A DNA stretch of 64,000 nt from Sphingomonas folli (lineage in GTDB: Bacteria; Pseudomonadota; Alphaproteobacteria; Sphingomonadales; Sphingomonadaceae). The DNA lies in NCBI RefSeq assembly GCF_019429525.1, contig NZ_JAHXZL010000001.1, positions 62,001 to 126,000 of the forward strand. Reading direction: 5' to 3'. The notes beneath the pieces were generated by a model that saw only the letters and a list, made by a program, of their open reading frames with translations, was not told the DNA's origin and did not search any database. Positions 27,292 to 35,818 of the stretch are shown in pieces; the first letter of the stretch is position 1, and each line of letters begins with the position of its first letter. The position numbers and the translations under genes were made by a program.

Positions 27292-28392
27292 TCACACGTT
27301 GAAGCGGAACAGCATCACGTCGCCGTCGTGGACGACATACTCCTTGCCCTCCTGGCGCAGCTTGCCCGCCTCGCGCGCGCCCGCTTCACCGCCGCAGGCG
27401 ACGTAATCGTCATAGGCGATCGTCTCGGCACGGATGAAGCCGCGCTCGAAGTCGGAGTGGATCGCGCCCGCCGCCTGCGGCGCCTTGGAGCCGGCCGGGA
27501 TCGTCCAGGCGCGCGCCTCCTTCGGCCCGACGGTGAAGAAGGTGAGCAGGTGGAGCAGCTCGTAGCCGGCGCGGATCACGCGGGTGAGACCGGTCTCCAC
27601 CAGCCCCAGCTCAGACAGGAACTCGCCGCGCTCGTCGGCGGGCATGGTCGCGATCTCGGCCTCGATCGCCGCGGAGACCACCACCGCCTGCGCGCCCTCC
27701 GCCTTGGCCTTGGCGAAGACCCGCGCCGAGTAATCGTTGCCCGCCGCGGCATGCTCCTCGTTGACGTTGCAGACATATAGCACAGGCTTGGCGGTGAGCA
27801 GCTGCGCCTGATCGAGCACGCGTACCTCCTCGGCGTCGTTCGCCTCGGTCAGCCGAGCGGGCTTGCCGTCGCGCAGCAGGTCGAGCGCGCGGCCGAGCAC
27901 GACCGCGGCGAGCTTGGCTTCCTTGTCGCCCTGCTGGCCCTTCTTGGCGAGGTTGGGGACGCGCTTCTCCAGGCTCTCCAGGTCGGAGAGCATCAGCTCG
28001 GTCTCGACCGTCTCGGCGTCGGCGATCGGGTCGACGCGATTGTCGACGTGCTGGATGTCGTCGTTCTCGAAGCAGCGCAGCACGTGGACGATCGCGTCCA
28101 CCTCACGGATGTTGCCGAGGAACTGGTTGCCCAGCCCCTCGCCCTTGCTGGCGCCGCGCACCAGCCCGGCGATGTCGACGAAGCCGAGCTGGGTCTCGAT
28201 CACCTTGGCCGACTTGGCGATCTCTGCCAGTCCGGCGAGCCGGGGGTCGGGCACGCCGACGTTCCCGACATTGGGCTCGATCGTGCAGAACGGATAATTG
28301 GCGGCCTGAGCCGCGGCCGTCTCGGTCAGCGCGTTGAAGAGGGTGGACTTGCCGACGTTGGGCAGGCCCACGATGCCGCAGCGGAAACCCAT
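27292..28392 (-). CDS. ychF: Redox-regulated ribosome-associated ATPase YchF
   Basis: A 366-residue Obg-family P-loop ATPase, universally conserved. G1 is GLPNVGKST; the G4 region is NVNE instead of NKxD, the change that switches specificity from GTP to ATP. A coiled-coil insertion lies around residues 130-180, and a TGS domain forms the C-terminus (LLTFFTVGPKEARAWTI, AGAIHSDFERGFIRAETI). It starts at ATG 28392, divergent from the TetR gene. In other bacteria it is linked to ribosome binding and oxidative stress. Confidence 0.98.
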   Translation of the reverse strand: MGFRCGIVGLPNVGKSTLFNALTETAAAQAANYPFCTIEPNVGNVGVPDPRLAGLAEIAKSAKVIETQLGFVDIAGLVRGASKGEGLGNQFLGNIREVDAIVHVLRCFENDDIQHVDNRVDPIADAETVETELMLSDLESLEKRVPNLAKKGQQGDKEAKLAAVVLGRALDLLRDGKPARLTEANDAEEVRVLDQAQLLTAKPVLYVCNVNEEHAAAGNDYSARVFAKAKAEGAQAVVVSAAIEAEIATMPADERGEFLSELGLVETGLTRVIRAGYELLHLLTFFTVGPKEARAWTIPAGSKAPQAAGAIHSDFERGFIRAETIAYDDYVACGGEAGAREAGKLRQEGKEYVVHDGDVMLFRFNV

Positions 28393-28495
28393 GGGAAGAA
28401 CCTGTGTGATGGGGAAAGCGCGCCAGATAGGCGAGGGGCGCGCCGCTGGCTAGGCCATGCTTTCCCAGCCGTCGTCCAGCCTCTAACAGGGGTGG

Positions 28496-29092
28496 ATGAG
28501 CGACGAGATCAGCGTGGCGGCGGCACGCCCCCTGCGCCGCGACGCGCAGGCGCGCCGCGACGCGCTGATCGAGGCGGCGCGGCTGTGCTTCGCCCGCGCC
28601 GGTTACTTCGTGCCGCTGGAGGACATCGCCGACGCCGCCGGGGTGGGGCGCGGCACCTTCTACCGCAACTTCAAGGACCGCATGGCGCTGGCGCTAGCGG
28701 TGTTCGAGCAGGAGATCGAGCGGATGCGCGCGCGGCTCGACCCGGCGCTGCCGCTCGACCAGGCGCTGGCGCAGGTGGTGCTGGAGGGGGCCGACGCCGC
28801 CACGCTGTTCGCGCGGCTGGCGCTGGACATGCCGCGCGACGGGGCCGATCGCGCCGCCTTCGACGGGCTGCGCCGCCGGCTCGAGCGCCTGTTCGAACCG
28901 ATCGCGACGCGCGCGCACGGCGACGGCTCGCTCGCGCTCGAGCTCGGCGCGCGCGACCTGGTGCTGGCGATGCGGATGCTCAGCGGCCTGCTGCTCAAGC
29001 ACAACAGCGCGGCGGAGCGGCGTGGCCAGATCGATGACGCGCTGCGGCTGCTGTTGGCCGGGTTACGCCCGCGGTCAGGATCAAAAGGTTAG
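28496..29092 (+). CDS. TetR/AcrR family transcriptional regulator
   Basis: A 198-residue one-component repressor. The N-terminal helix-turn-helix is typical: RRDALIEAARLCFARAGYFVPLEDIADAAGVGRGTFYRNFKDRMALALAVFEQE. The rest is an all-helical ligand domain with no readable specificity. It is divergent from ychF with 103 bp between and does not adjoin an obvious target gene. The multidrug efflux operon starting at 34610 carries a TetR-style palindrome and is a possible target, but that is only a guess. Confidence 0.92.
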   Translation: MSDEISVAAARPLRRDAQARRDALIEAARLCFARAGYFVPLEDIADAAGVGRGTFYRNFKDRMALALAVFEQEIERMRARLDPALPLDQALAQVVLEGADAATLFARLALDMPRDGADRAAFDGLRRRLERLFEPIATRAHGDGSLALELGARDLVLAMRMLSGLLLKHNSAAERRGQIDDALRLLLAGLRPRSGSKG

Positions 29093-29334
29093 AAGTATAG
29101 GTGGCGACGAGCGCGGCCACGCGCGTGGTGCGGACCGCAGCTGCTGCTGGTCCGACACGTCATATTGGTGAATCTCGTCGCCCTAGGTCTGTCCTGTCCC
29201 GGCGAAGTCCCGCTATATAATTGGACAGCTACGGAGTACCTCGCGCGGCATTGTTCGTCTCTGATGTTCGTCGACTGGGCTCCGCTGTGTTAACCTCTCG
29301 GCGGTGGCCCGGGGGGGTAGATCGGGGAGCGACC
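29093..29334. other. Intergenic region with promoter-like sequence before the orphan gene
   Basis: This 242-base gap is less GC-rich than its surroundings. It contains TATATAATTGG at about 29214-29224 (a good TATAAT-type -10) with no clear TTGACA at the right distance. An imperfect hairpin (CGGACC...GGTCCG) lies near 29139-29161, possibly ending the tetR transcript. Confidence 0.35.
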
Positions 29335-30237
29335 ATGAGCATCGTGACAGCAGTGAGCGCGGCACGGCCCGTGCAGCATGTACCGGAATATGTTGATCCT
29401 TCCGTCTTCGCCTTCGCCCGCGGCGATTGGGGGCGGAGTTCCTACGCCACGCTGCTGGAGTCCAGCGCGCGTCCGTCGCGGCTGGCGGCGAGTGGCATGG
29501 CGGCGACGGAGACGCCGTTGACCGCGCGCGACGACGGTGAGGCGAAACGCCGACTGCAGGTGATGGAGGAGGTCGCCGCGCGCTTGGCGAAGCTCGCCGA
29601 GTCGAACCGGGGCGATCTCGCCGTACGCGCGCTGGCGGCGCTGCGTCAGAAGCTGTCGCTGTCGAAGACGCGGGCGTTGGCGGCGATCCTTCGCGGCGAT
29701 CGGCGCGCGGCGCTGGGCATGGCGGAAGAACTCGAGCAGATCGCGCGTGCGATCACCGCCGCCGAGCGCGAGTATACGACGGTGGTGGACGGCGTAGACG
29801 CGCTCGGCGCGGCCCCTATCCTGGGTCCGCAGACCCCCAAGAGGAAGGACGAACCGCCGATCGCCGGTGAAGCCGCGCTCGAGGTGACGATGCCGATCAG
29901 ATCCGTGACCTTCGAGGGCGATAGTGCCGAGGCGGCGGCGGTCTCGCGCGCGGCGGCCGCAGTCGCGGGCGCCTCCGATGCTGCCGATCTGCGCGAACTC
30001 ACGGCCGCTCTCACCAGGCACTCGTCGCCGCTTCTGCCGCTCTTCGACACGAGTGACGGTCCCGGGGCGGTCGCGAACGAGGCCGCGCAGCTGATCCGCT
30101 CGCTGCGGCGGGCGGCGAGTCGACCGATCAAGCGGCGCGGAGAGGCAGCAGCGGTCGGTGCCGGCATGGACGCCAGCGCCATCGCGGCGTCGCTCGGTAC
30201 CGCCGCGCCGCCGACGGTCCAGCGCAGCCTGGCCTGA
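29335..30237 (+). CDS. Hypothetical protein, 300 residues, no recognised family
   Basis: I do not recognise this protein. It starts at ATG 29335 with GGGGAG 8 bases upstream and has no signal peptide or membrane segment. Residues 1-65 are low-complexity with a short aromatic patch (YVDPSVFAFARGDWGRSSYATLL). Residues ~67-150 are strongly helical and charged (KRRLQVMEEVAARLAKLAES, LRGDRRAALGMAEELEQIARAITAAEREY). A Pro-containing linker, an Ala-rich helical part and a basic tail (RAASRPIKRRGEAA) follow. Codon use is less GC3-extreme than in its neighbours. The helical block reminds me of uncharacterised alphaproteobacterial proteins with repeated 'LKxKLxxLKxxA...QAAxIAxEI' patterns, but I cannot confirm that. 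Confidence 0.6.
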   Translation: MSIVTAVSAARPVQHVPEYVDPSVFAFARGDWGRSSYATLLESSARPSRLAASGMAATETPLTARDDGEAKRRLQVMEEVAARLAKLAESNRGDLAVRALAALRQKLSLSKTRALAAILRGDRRAALGMAEELEQIARAITAAEREYTTVVDGVDALGAAPILGPQTPKRKDEPPIAGEAALEVTMPIRSVTFEGDSAEAAAVSRAAAAVAGASDAADLRELTAALTRHSSPLLPLFDTSDGPGAVANEAAQLIRSLRRAASRPIKRRGEAAAVGAGMDASAIAASLGTAAPPTVQRSLA

Positions 30238-30335
30238 GTCCCGAGACCGGCGTCGCGAGACAGGCGCGGCGCCGGCGCGTGCTCACACGTTCGTCTATGA
30301 GTTGAGAGCTGCGCACCTTCGAGGAGAGGGAGCGA

Positions 30336-31847
30336 TCAGCCGCCCTCGGTCGGCGCTCCCTCGCGCGGCCGCTCGCTCGAGCTGCCCGCACTCACCGGCG
30401 GCTCGCTCCAGCCGAGCCCCAGGCTCTTCTGCACCGTGATATAGCTGTCGGTCAGCTGCGCCTTGGCCTGCGCCACCGCGATCGCGGCGGAGAGGCGCTG
30501 ACGCTCGACGTCGAGCTGATCGATCACGTTGCTCGTGCCTGCCGCGACGCGCTGGCCGTTGAGCGTCGCGGCGCGCGCGGCGGACTGTTCGGCGCGGAGC
30601 AGCTGCGCATATTGCAGCCGCGTGTTGCCGAAACGCGACAGGCTCGTCTCGGCGTCCTGCAACGCCTCGAGGACGCGCTGGCGATATTGCGCGGCGGCGA
30701 GGTCGCGCTGCGCCTCCGACTGGTCGATCGCGGCGCGGGTCCGGCCGAAGTCGAGGAAGGACCAGCTCAGCATCGGCGCCACCAGAGCGGTGAGCTTGTT
30801 GGGATCGACGACGTCGCCGATGTTGGTGCCACCCAGCCCGAAGATGCCGAGGAAGTTCAGCGAGGGGAACAGCTTGGCGGTGTTCACTCCGATCTGCGCG
30901 TTGCTCGCGGCGAGCGCGCGCTCGGCCGAGCGGATGTCGGGCCGGTGGGCGATCAGCGCCGCTGGATCGCCGATCGGCACCTCGGCCGGCGGCAGCGGCA
31001 CCGGCACCGCGGTGGTCAGCGTCCGGTCGAGCGCGCCGGGGGTGCGGCCGGTCAGCACCGCGAGTTGGTCGAGATATTGCGCGACCTGCGCGCCGAGCGG
31101 GATGCGCTGCGCGTCGGTGCTCTCGAGCTGGTTCTGCAGCCGCTCGACCTGCAGCTGCGACGCCGCGCCCGCGGCGTAGCGCTGCTGGGTGAGCTCGAGC
31201 TGGCGCTGCTGGAGCCGGCTCGACTCGGCGTTGAGCCGGACGCGCTCCTGCACGTCGCGCAGAGCAACATAGGCCTGCGCCACCTGCGCGGACAGGCTCA
31301 CCTGCGCGTCGGCGAGATCGGCGAAGCGCTCCTCCACCGTGGCGCGCGCGCCCTCCACGCCGCGGCGTCGCGCGCCGAAGAAGTCGGGTTCCCACGAGGC
31401 GGTGCCGCCGAGATTGTAGAAATCGACCGCGCTGCTGCCCGACCCGTCCGCAGCCTCGCCGCCGCTCTCCCCGCCGCCCAGCGCGGTGCCGGGTAGACGC
31501 GCGTGAACATAGGCCACGGTGGGGCTCACGCTGGGGAGCTGGTTGGCGCGCTGCGTCCGCAGCCGCGCGCCGGCCTCGCGGATGCGCGCCTGCGCGGCGT
31601 CGATCGTCGGGCTGTGCGCGAGCGCGTCGTCGACCAAGGCGGTGAGCGTCGCGTCGCCGAGCCCCTCCCACCAGCGCGCCACGCCCGGGACGGGGCGGAG
31701 TGCCGGGTCAGCGGCGCGGACGAAGCTGCCGCGCTGGACCGCGTCGGCCGCGGTCGCGGGCGGGCCGTGATAGTCGGGGCCGACGGTGCAGGCGCCGAGC
31801 AGCGCGAGCGGCAGCAGCGCGAGGGCGGGGAGGGGAAAGTGTCGCAT
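30336..31847 (-). CDS. Efflux transporter outer membrane lipoprotein, NodT/OprM family
   Basis: The outer-membrane channel of a tripartite pump, 503 residues. The signal ends in a lipobox (ALLPLALLGACTVGPDY, Cys20). Two repeated outer-membrane efflux domains with long coiled helices are seen (LVDDALAHSPTIDAAQARIREAGARL and ALAASNAQIGVNTAKLFPSLNFLG). ATG 31847 overlaps the stop of the EmrB-like gene by one base (TGATG). It is the last gene of the emrA-emrB-nodT operon, which should move drugs or other toxic hydrophobic compounds from cytoplasm to outside in one step. Confidence 0.95.
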   Translation of the reverse strand: MRHFPLPALALLPLALLGACTVGPDYHGPPATAADAVQRGSFVRAADPALRPVPGVARWWEGLGDATLTALVDDALAHSPTIDAAQARIREAGARLRTQRANQLPSVSPTVAYVHARLPGTALGGGESGGEAADGSGSSAVDFYNLGGTASWEPDFFGARRRGVEGARATVEERFADLADAQVSLSAQVAQAYVALRDVQERVRLNAESSRLQQRQLELTQQRYAAGAASQLQVERLQNQLESTDAQRIPLGAQVAQYLDQLAVLTGRTPGALDRTLTTAVPVPLPPAEVPIGDPAALIAHRPDIRSAERALAASNAQIGVNTAKLFPSLNFLGIFGLGGTNIGDVVDPNKLTALVAPMLSWSFLDFGRTRAAIDQSEAQRDLAAAQYRQRVLEALQDAETSLSRFGNTRLQYAQLLRAEQSAARAATLNGQRVAAGTSNVIDQLDVERQRLSAAIAVAQAKAQLTDSYITVQKSLGLGWSEPPVSAGSSSERPREGAPTEGG

Positions 31848-33427
31848 CAATGTGTCGCCGCCGGAGGGGCGCCCTTGGGTAGCGGGCGGAGGAACAGCAC
31901 CAGCGGCATTACCGCGAGCGTCCCCATGCCCATGATCCAGAAGATGTCATTATAGGTCATCACCAGCGCCTGACCCTGGATCTGCTGGCCGAGCGCGCGC
32001 AGCGCGGTCGAGCGGCCGCCCAGCGACTGCGCGGTGGCGTTGACGTAATCCTGCACCATCACCGAGTTGGCGTTGAGCGTCTCCTCGATGCGGCGGCTGT
32101 GGAACCAGCTGCGCTGGTCCTGAATCACCGAGATGCCGGCGAGCGCGAAGCTGCCGCCCAGGTTGCGCGCCGAGTTGAACAGCCCCGAGGCGTCGCCCGC
32201 CTCGATGGCGGGCACCGATCGCACCGCCGCCTGGCTGAGGAACAGCATCGCCAGTATCTGCCCGACGCCGCGCAGCAGCTGCGATTCGACGAAGTCGGCG
32301 CCGACCGCGTCGATCGTCAGGGTCGAGTCGAGCAGCGCCGACGTGCCCATGATCGCCAGCCCCATGCCCACCGCGATCCGCACGTCGACGTGGCGCAGCA
32401 GGATCGGCACGATCGCCATCATGAAGAAGCTGGGGATACCCGACAGCAGCACCACCTTGCCCGACTGGAGCGCGTTGTAGTCGGCGATCGCGGCCAGGAA
32501 CTGCGGGATGGCGTAGGAGGTGCCGTACAGCACCACGCCCACCACCATGCCCATCAGCGCGACCGAGCCGAACTGGCGGTCGAGCAGCAGCCGCAGCTTG
32601 ATGATCGGGCGCCGTGCCAGGAATTGTCCCGCCATCAGCAGCGCGAAGCCGAGCGCCGAGACCGCGGCCATGTAGCGGATCAGCTCGGACGAGAACCATT
32701 GCTCGCGCTGGCCCTCCTCGAGGAAGACGGTGAGCCCGCCGAGCCCGAGCGCGAGGCCCAAGATGCCGAGCCAGTCCGCCTCGCCGATCAGGTTGAGCTG
32801 CGCCTTCTCGTGCTTGAGCCCGACGAGCAGCAGCACCACCAGGATCGCGCAGATCGGCAGGTTGATGAAGAAGGCATAATGCCAGCTGATGTTCTCGGTC
32901 AGCCAGCCGCCCACGAGCGGGCCGAGCACGGGGCCGAGGATCGCGGTCATGCCGAAGGCGGAGATGCCGATCGGCTGCTGCTCGCGCGGCAGCCGCTGCG
33001 CGATGATGGTCTGCGCGGTCGGGATCATCGCGCCGCCGGTGAAGCCCTGGCCGATGCGACCGACGATCATCTGCGGCAGCGTGTCCGCGGTGCCGCACAG
33101 CACCGAGAAGATCGTGAACAGCACCGCCGCGATCAGCAGGAAGGTGCGCAGACCGAGCAGCCGGGTGAGCCAGGCCGACATCGGGATGATCACGATCTCG
33201 GCGACCAGATAGGAGGTGGCGACCCAGGCGCCCTCGGTGCCGCTCGCGCCGATCTCGCCCTGGATGGTCGGCAGCGCCGAGTTGACGATCGAGATGTCGA
33301 GCGTCGCCATGAACGCGCCGAGCGTGCCCGCCGCGACCGCCAGCCAGGCGGCGAGGTCGGCGCGCTGCGGCGCCGCCGGCGTGGGGGCGGGCGAGGCGCC
33401 GCGGCGCGGCGCGGCCGCGCTCGCCAC
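31847..33427 (-). CDS. DHA2 family (EmrB/QacA) multidrug efflux MFS permease
   Basis: A 526-residue proton-driven drug exporter with 14 predicted membrane helices. Typical DHA2 motifs: motif D-like LGAFMATLDISIVNSALPTIQGEIG in helix 1, WVATSYLVAEIVIIPMSAWLTRLLG, and the antiporter motif C region AFGMTAILGPVLGPLVGGWLTENISWHYAFFINLPI. The C-terminal half has the helix pairs expected for this 14-helix type. Its start is 1 base after the stop of the EmrA-like gene, so the pump parts are co-expressed. Substrates are not predictable. Confidence 0.96.
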   Translation of the reverse strand: MASAAAPRRGASPAPTPAAPQRADLAAWLAVAAGTLGAFMATLDISIVNSALPTIQGEIGASGTEGAWVATSYLVAEIVIIPMSAWLTRLLGLRTFLLIAAVLFTIFSVLCGTADTLPQMIVGRIGQGFTGGAMIPTAQTIIAQRLPREQQPIGISAFGMTAILGPVLGPLVGGWLTENISWHYAFFINLPICAILVVLLLVGLKHEKAQLNLIGEADWLGILGLALGLGGLTVFLEEGQREQWFSSELIRYMAAVSALGFALLMAGQFLARRPIIKLRLLLDRQFGSVALMGMVVGVVLYGTSYAIPQFLAAIADYNALQSGKVVLLSGIPSFFMMAIVPILLRHVDVRIAVGMGLAIMGTSALLDSTLTIDAVGADFVESQLLRGVGQILAMLFLSQAAVRSVPAIEAGDASGLFNSARNLGGSFALAGISVIQDQRSWFHSRRIEETLNANSVMVQDYVNATAQSLGGRSTALRALGQQIQGQALVMTYNDIFWIMGMGTLAVMPLVLFLRPLPKGAPPAATH

Positions 33428-33428
33428 C

Positions 33429-34610
33429 TCAGCGCTCCCGCTGGTTGAGCTGCTGCTGCCGGTCGCGCAGCCGATCGATCTCGTCCTTGGCGGAGATCGT
33501 GTCGACGGTCGCGGTCACCGACAGGCCGGGGACGAGCAGGCGGCGCACCTCGGGCGTGGCCTCCAGCTCGATCCGCACCGGCACACGCTGAGTGATCTTG
33601 GTGAAATTGCCCGTCGCGTTCTGCGGCGGCAGCAGCGAGAATTGCGCGCCGGTGCCCGGCGAGAAGCTGGCGACGCGGCCCTTCAGCGTGACGCCGTCGA
33701 GCGCGTCGACCTCGATCTCCACCGGCTGGCCCGGCCGCATCAGCGCCAGCTGAGTCTCCTTGAAGTTCGCGGTGACGTAGAGCTTGTCGAGCGGCACCAG
33801 CGACATCAGCCGCGTGCCCGTCTGCGCATATTGGCCGACCTGCACCGTCTTGTCGCCGACGCGCCCGTCGATCGCGGCGCGGATCAGCGTCGCGCCGACG
33901 TTCACGTTGGCGGAGGCGAGTTGCGCGCGTGCCGCCTGGGCCTGCGCCAACCCCTGGCGGATCTGCGTCTCATAAGAGGCGACGCGGCGGCGCTGCATCT
34001 CGACCGCCGCGGCCTGGGCGCGCGCCTGGTCGGACGACTGGCGCGCGGCGAGCTCGAGCGAGGCGAGCTGCTCGCGGCTCTCCGCGCCGGAGGCGGCGAG
34101 CGGGCGATAGCGCCTCACCTCGGCGGCGTCGTGCGCCGCCCGCGCCTGCGCGGCCGTGAGCTGCGCCTGCGCCTGGTCGATCGCGGCATATTGTTCCTGG
34201 ACCTGCGCGCGTGCGCTGTCCGCCTGGGCGTTGGCGACCGCGATCTGCGCGTCGGCCTGCGCGGCCTGGGCGCGCGAGTCGCGCGGGTCGATGCGGACGA
34301 GCGGCTGGCCCGCGCGCACGTCCTGATTGTCGCGCACGAACACCTCGGCGACATAGCCCGCGACTCGCGGGGCCACGGTCACCATGTCGGCGCGCACCTG
34401 CGCGTCGTTGGTATCCTGCAGATATTTTCCGTGGCTCTCGTAGCGCAGGTACCAGATCGCGATCCCCGCCAGCGCGCCGAGCGCGAGCGCGATCAGGATC
34501 GTCTTGGCGCGACCGCTCAGCTTGCGCCTGGCGGGCGCCTGCCGGTTCTCGTTCTCGGTCTCGGCTTCCTCTCCAGGCGTGTCGTTCTCGTGCGCAGCCT
34601 GTTCAGCCAT
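33429..34610 (-). CDS. HlyD/EmrA family periplasmic adaptor
   Basis: The membrane-fusion subunit that links the EmrB-like permease to the outer-membrane channel, 393 residues. An acidic N-terminal tail is followed by one inner-membrane anchor (AKTILIALALGALAGIAIWYL). Then come the split biotinyl-lipoyl halves (QVRADMVTVAPRVAGYVAEVFVRDNQDVRAGQPLVRID) around a long coiled-coil hairpin (residues ~130-230). The start at 34610 is chosen for the family N-terminus; the 78 upstream in-frame codons cross a repeat and the operator. Confidence 0.95.
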   Translation of the reverse strand: MAEQAAHENDTPGEEAETENENRQAPARRKLSGRAKTILIALALGALAGIAIWYLRYESHGKYLQDTNDAQVRADMVTVAPRVAGYVAEVFVRDNQDVRAGQPLVRIDPRDSRAQAAQADAQIAVANAQADSARAQVQEQYAAIDQAQAQLTAAQARAAHDAAEVRRYRPLAASGAESREQLASLELAARQSSDQARAQAAAVEMQRRRVASYETQIRQGLAQAQAARAQLASANVNVGATLIRAAIDGRVGDKTVQVGQYAQTGTRLMSLVPLDKLYVTANFKETQLALMRPGQPVEIEVDALDGVTLKGRVASFSPGTGAQFSLLPPQNATGNFTKITQRVPVRIELEATPEVRRLLVPGLSVTATVDTISAKDEIDRLRDRQQQLNQRER

Positions 34611-34676
34611 GTCGTCTCGTCCAGCAGCAGCAGGCCGCCCGCGGAGACGTTCCGCGAGCGGCCGGCGAGTCGTTGT

Positions 34677-34697
34677 AAGCGGACAATATGTCCGGTT
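34677..34697. promoter_or_regulatory. Palindromic operator upstream of the emrA-emrB-nodT operon
   Basis: Core CGGACA-ATA-TGTCCG (34680-34694) is a perfect inverted repeat. It extends outwards to a 21-bp palindrome with one mismatch (AAGCGGACA and TGTCCGGTT arms). It is about 67 bases upstream of the emrA start, where a TetR-type repressor would sit. No regulator gene is adjacent. Confidence 0.6.
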
Positions 34698-34753
34698 GTT
34701 GTCGCTGGCAAGTGGATGTCGTCGCGGCGGGAGAAACCTCGCGAGTGCTCCAA

Positions 34754-34886
34754 GATCCTCCCCGCGGGGGGGTGGGCCAGCCGAAGGCTGGTGGAGGAGG
34801 GCTCCCCACGAGCGCTGCGCTACGTGGTGAACCCCCTCTACCACCGGCCTGCGGCCGGCGGTCCCCTCCCCGTGCCGGGGAGGATC
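34754..34886. repeat. Palindromic repeat, family A, copy 1
   Basis: Left end GATCCTCCCCGCGGGGGGG, an inner GGTGGAGGAGGG...CCCCCTCTACCACC pair, and right end CCCCTCCCCGTGCCGGGGAGGATC. The outer ends are complementary, so the 133 bases can fold into one long branched structure. Copies at 55132 and 62053. It lies between the GH43 gene and the efflux operon. Confidence 0.75.
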
Positions 34887-34903
34887 TGAGAAGCCCCGAG
34901 ACC

Positions 34904-35818
34904 CTAAGGCGTCATCCGGATCGGCGCGATGCGGCCGTCCGGCAGGTAGCGGATCCGCTCGATCGCCACCTGACGCTCACCGCGGTATGGCCCATCGCCG
35001 CTGACATGCTCCCAGCGATGGTAGGCGATCTTCCACCGGCCGTCGGCGGGGTCGCGGAAGAAGCTGTGATGCCCCGGGCCCTTGTAGCGCGAGTCACTGG
35101 CGAGCAGCCGCCCACGATAGGTCCAGGGACCGGTCACGCTCGGCGCGGTCTCGTAATGGACCGAATAGTCCCCGCGGTTCCAGCGGCCGTGGCTGTACGA
35201 CAGATAATAGGTGCCGTCGCGCTGGTGCAGATACGCGCCCTCGGTGAAGTACGGCGGCTGCGCCACCGGCAGCTCGCGCGCGATCGAGACCCGGTCGGGC
35301 GCGAGCTCGAACAGGCGCAGCCGTGCGCCCGCGCTGCCGCCGGCGAGCAGATAGGTGCGGCCGTCGCGCGGGTCCGCGAACACCGCGGGATCGATCGCCT
35401 CGAAGCCCGCGCCGCCGGTGAGCAGCGGTCGCCCGGAGTCGACGAACGGCCCGTCGGGGCTGGCGGCGGTGGCGACGCCGATGCGGCTCGGCGTCGGGTC
35501 CTGCGGCCCGACCGAGTAATAGAGATAATAGCGCCCGTTGGTCGCCAGCATGTCGGGCGCCCAGAGGAAGTGACGCGGCGCCCCGTCGGCGACCCAGCCG
35601 ATGTCGGCGAGCGCGATCAGCGGCGGCCCCGCGCGCCAGCGGCCGCGCTCCCGCACCCAGCCGCGCAGCGTGTCGCCCCCGGCGGTAGGGAAGAGCCGGA
35701 CCGTGCCGCGCTCGACCAGCACCGCCGGGTCGGCGCCCGCGAACAGCGGGTTGCGCGCCGGCGTCGCGCAGCCGGCGAGCAGCGCGGCGGCGGACGCGAT
35801 CAGCGCGCGACGCCTCAC
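34904..35818 (-). CDS. Glycoside hydrolase family 43 lipoprotein
   Basis: A 304-residue five-bladed beta-propeller glycosidase, likely an arabinanase or arabinofuranosidase/xylosidase-type enzyme. The signal ends in a lipobox (AAALLAGCATP, Cys17). The GH43 acidic triad is readable: Asp30 (GADPAVL, general base), Asp143 (EAIDPAVF, pKa modulator), Glu193 (FTEGAYLH, general acid). FLWAPDM and SYSHGRW are further family strands. The GTG start overlaps the stop of the GH5 gene by 4 bases (GTGA), so both enzymes are made together. The exact sugar specificity is inference. Confidence 0.9.
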   Translation of the reverse strand: MRRRALIASAAALLAGCATPARNPLFAGADPAVLVERGTVRLFPTAGGDTLRGWVRERGRWRAGPPLIALADIGWVADGAPRHFLWAPDMLATNGRYYLYYSVGPQDPTPSRIGVATAASPDGPFVDSGRPLLTGGAGFEAIDPAVFADPRDGRTYLLAGGSAGARLRLFELAPDRVSIARELPVAQPPYFTEGAYLHQRDGTYYLSYSHGRWNRGDYSVHYETAPSVTGPWTYRGRLLASDSRYKGPGHHSFFRDPADGRWKIAYHRWEHVSGDGPYRGERQVAIERIRYLPDGRIAPIRMTP

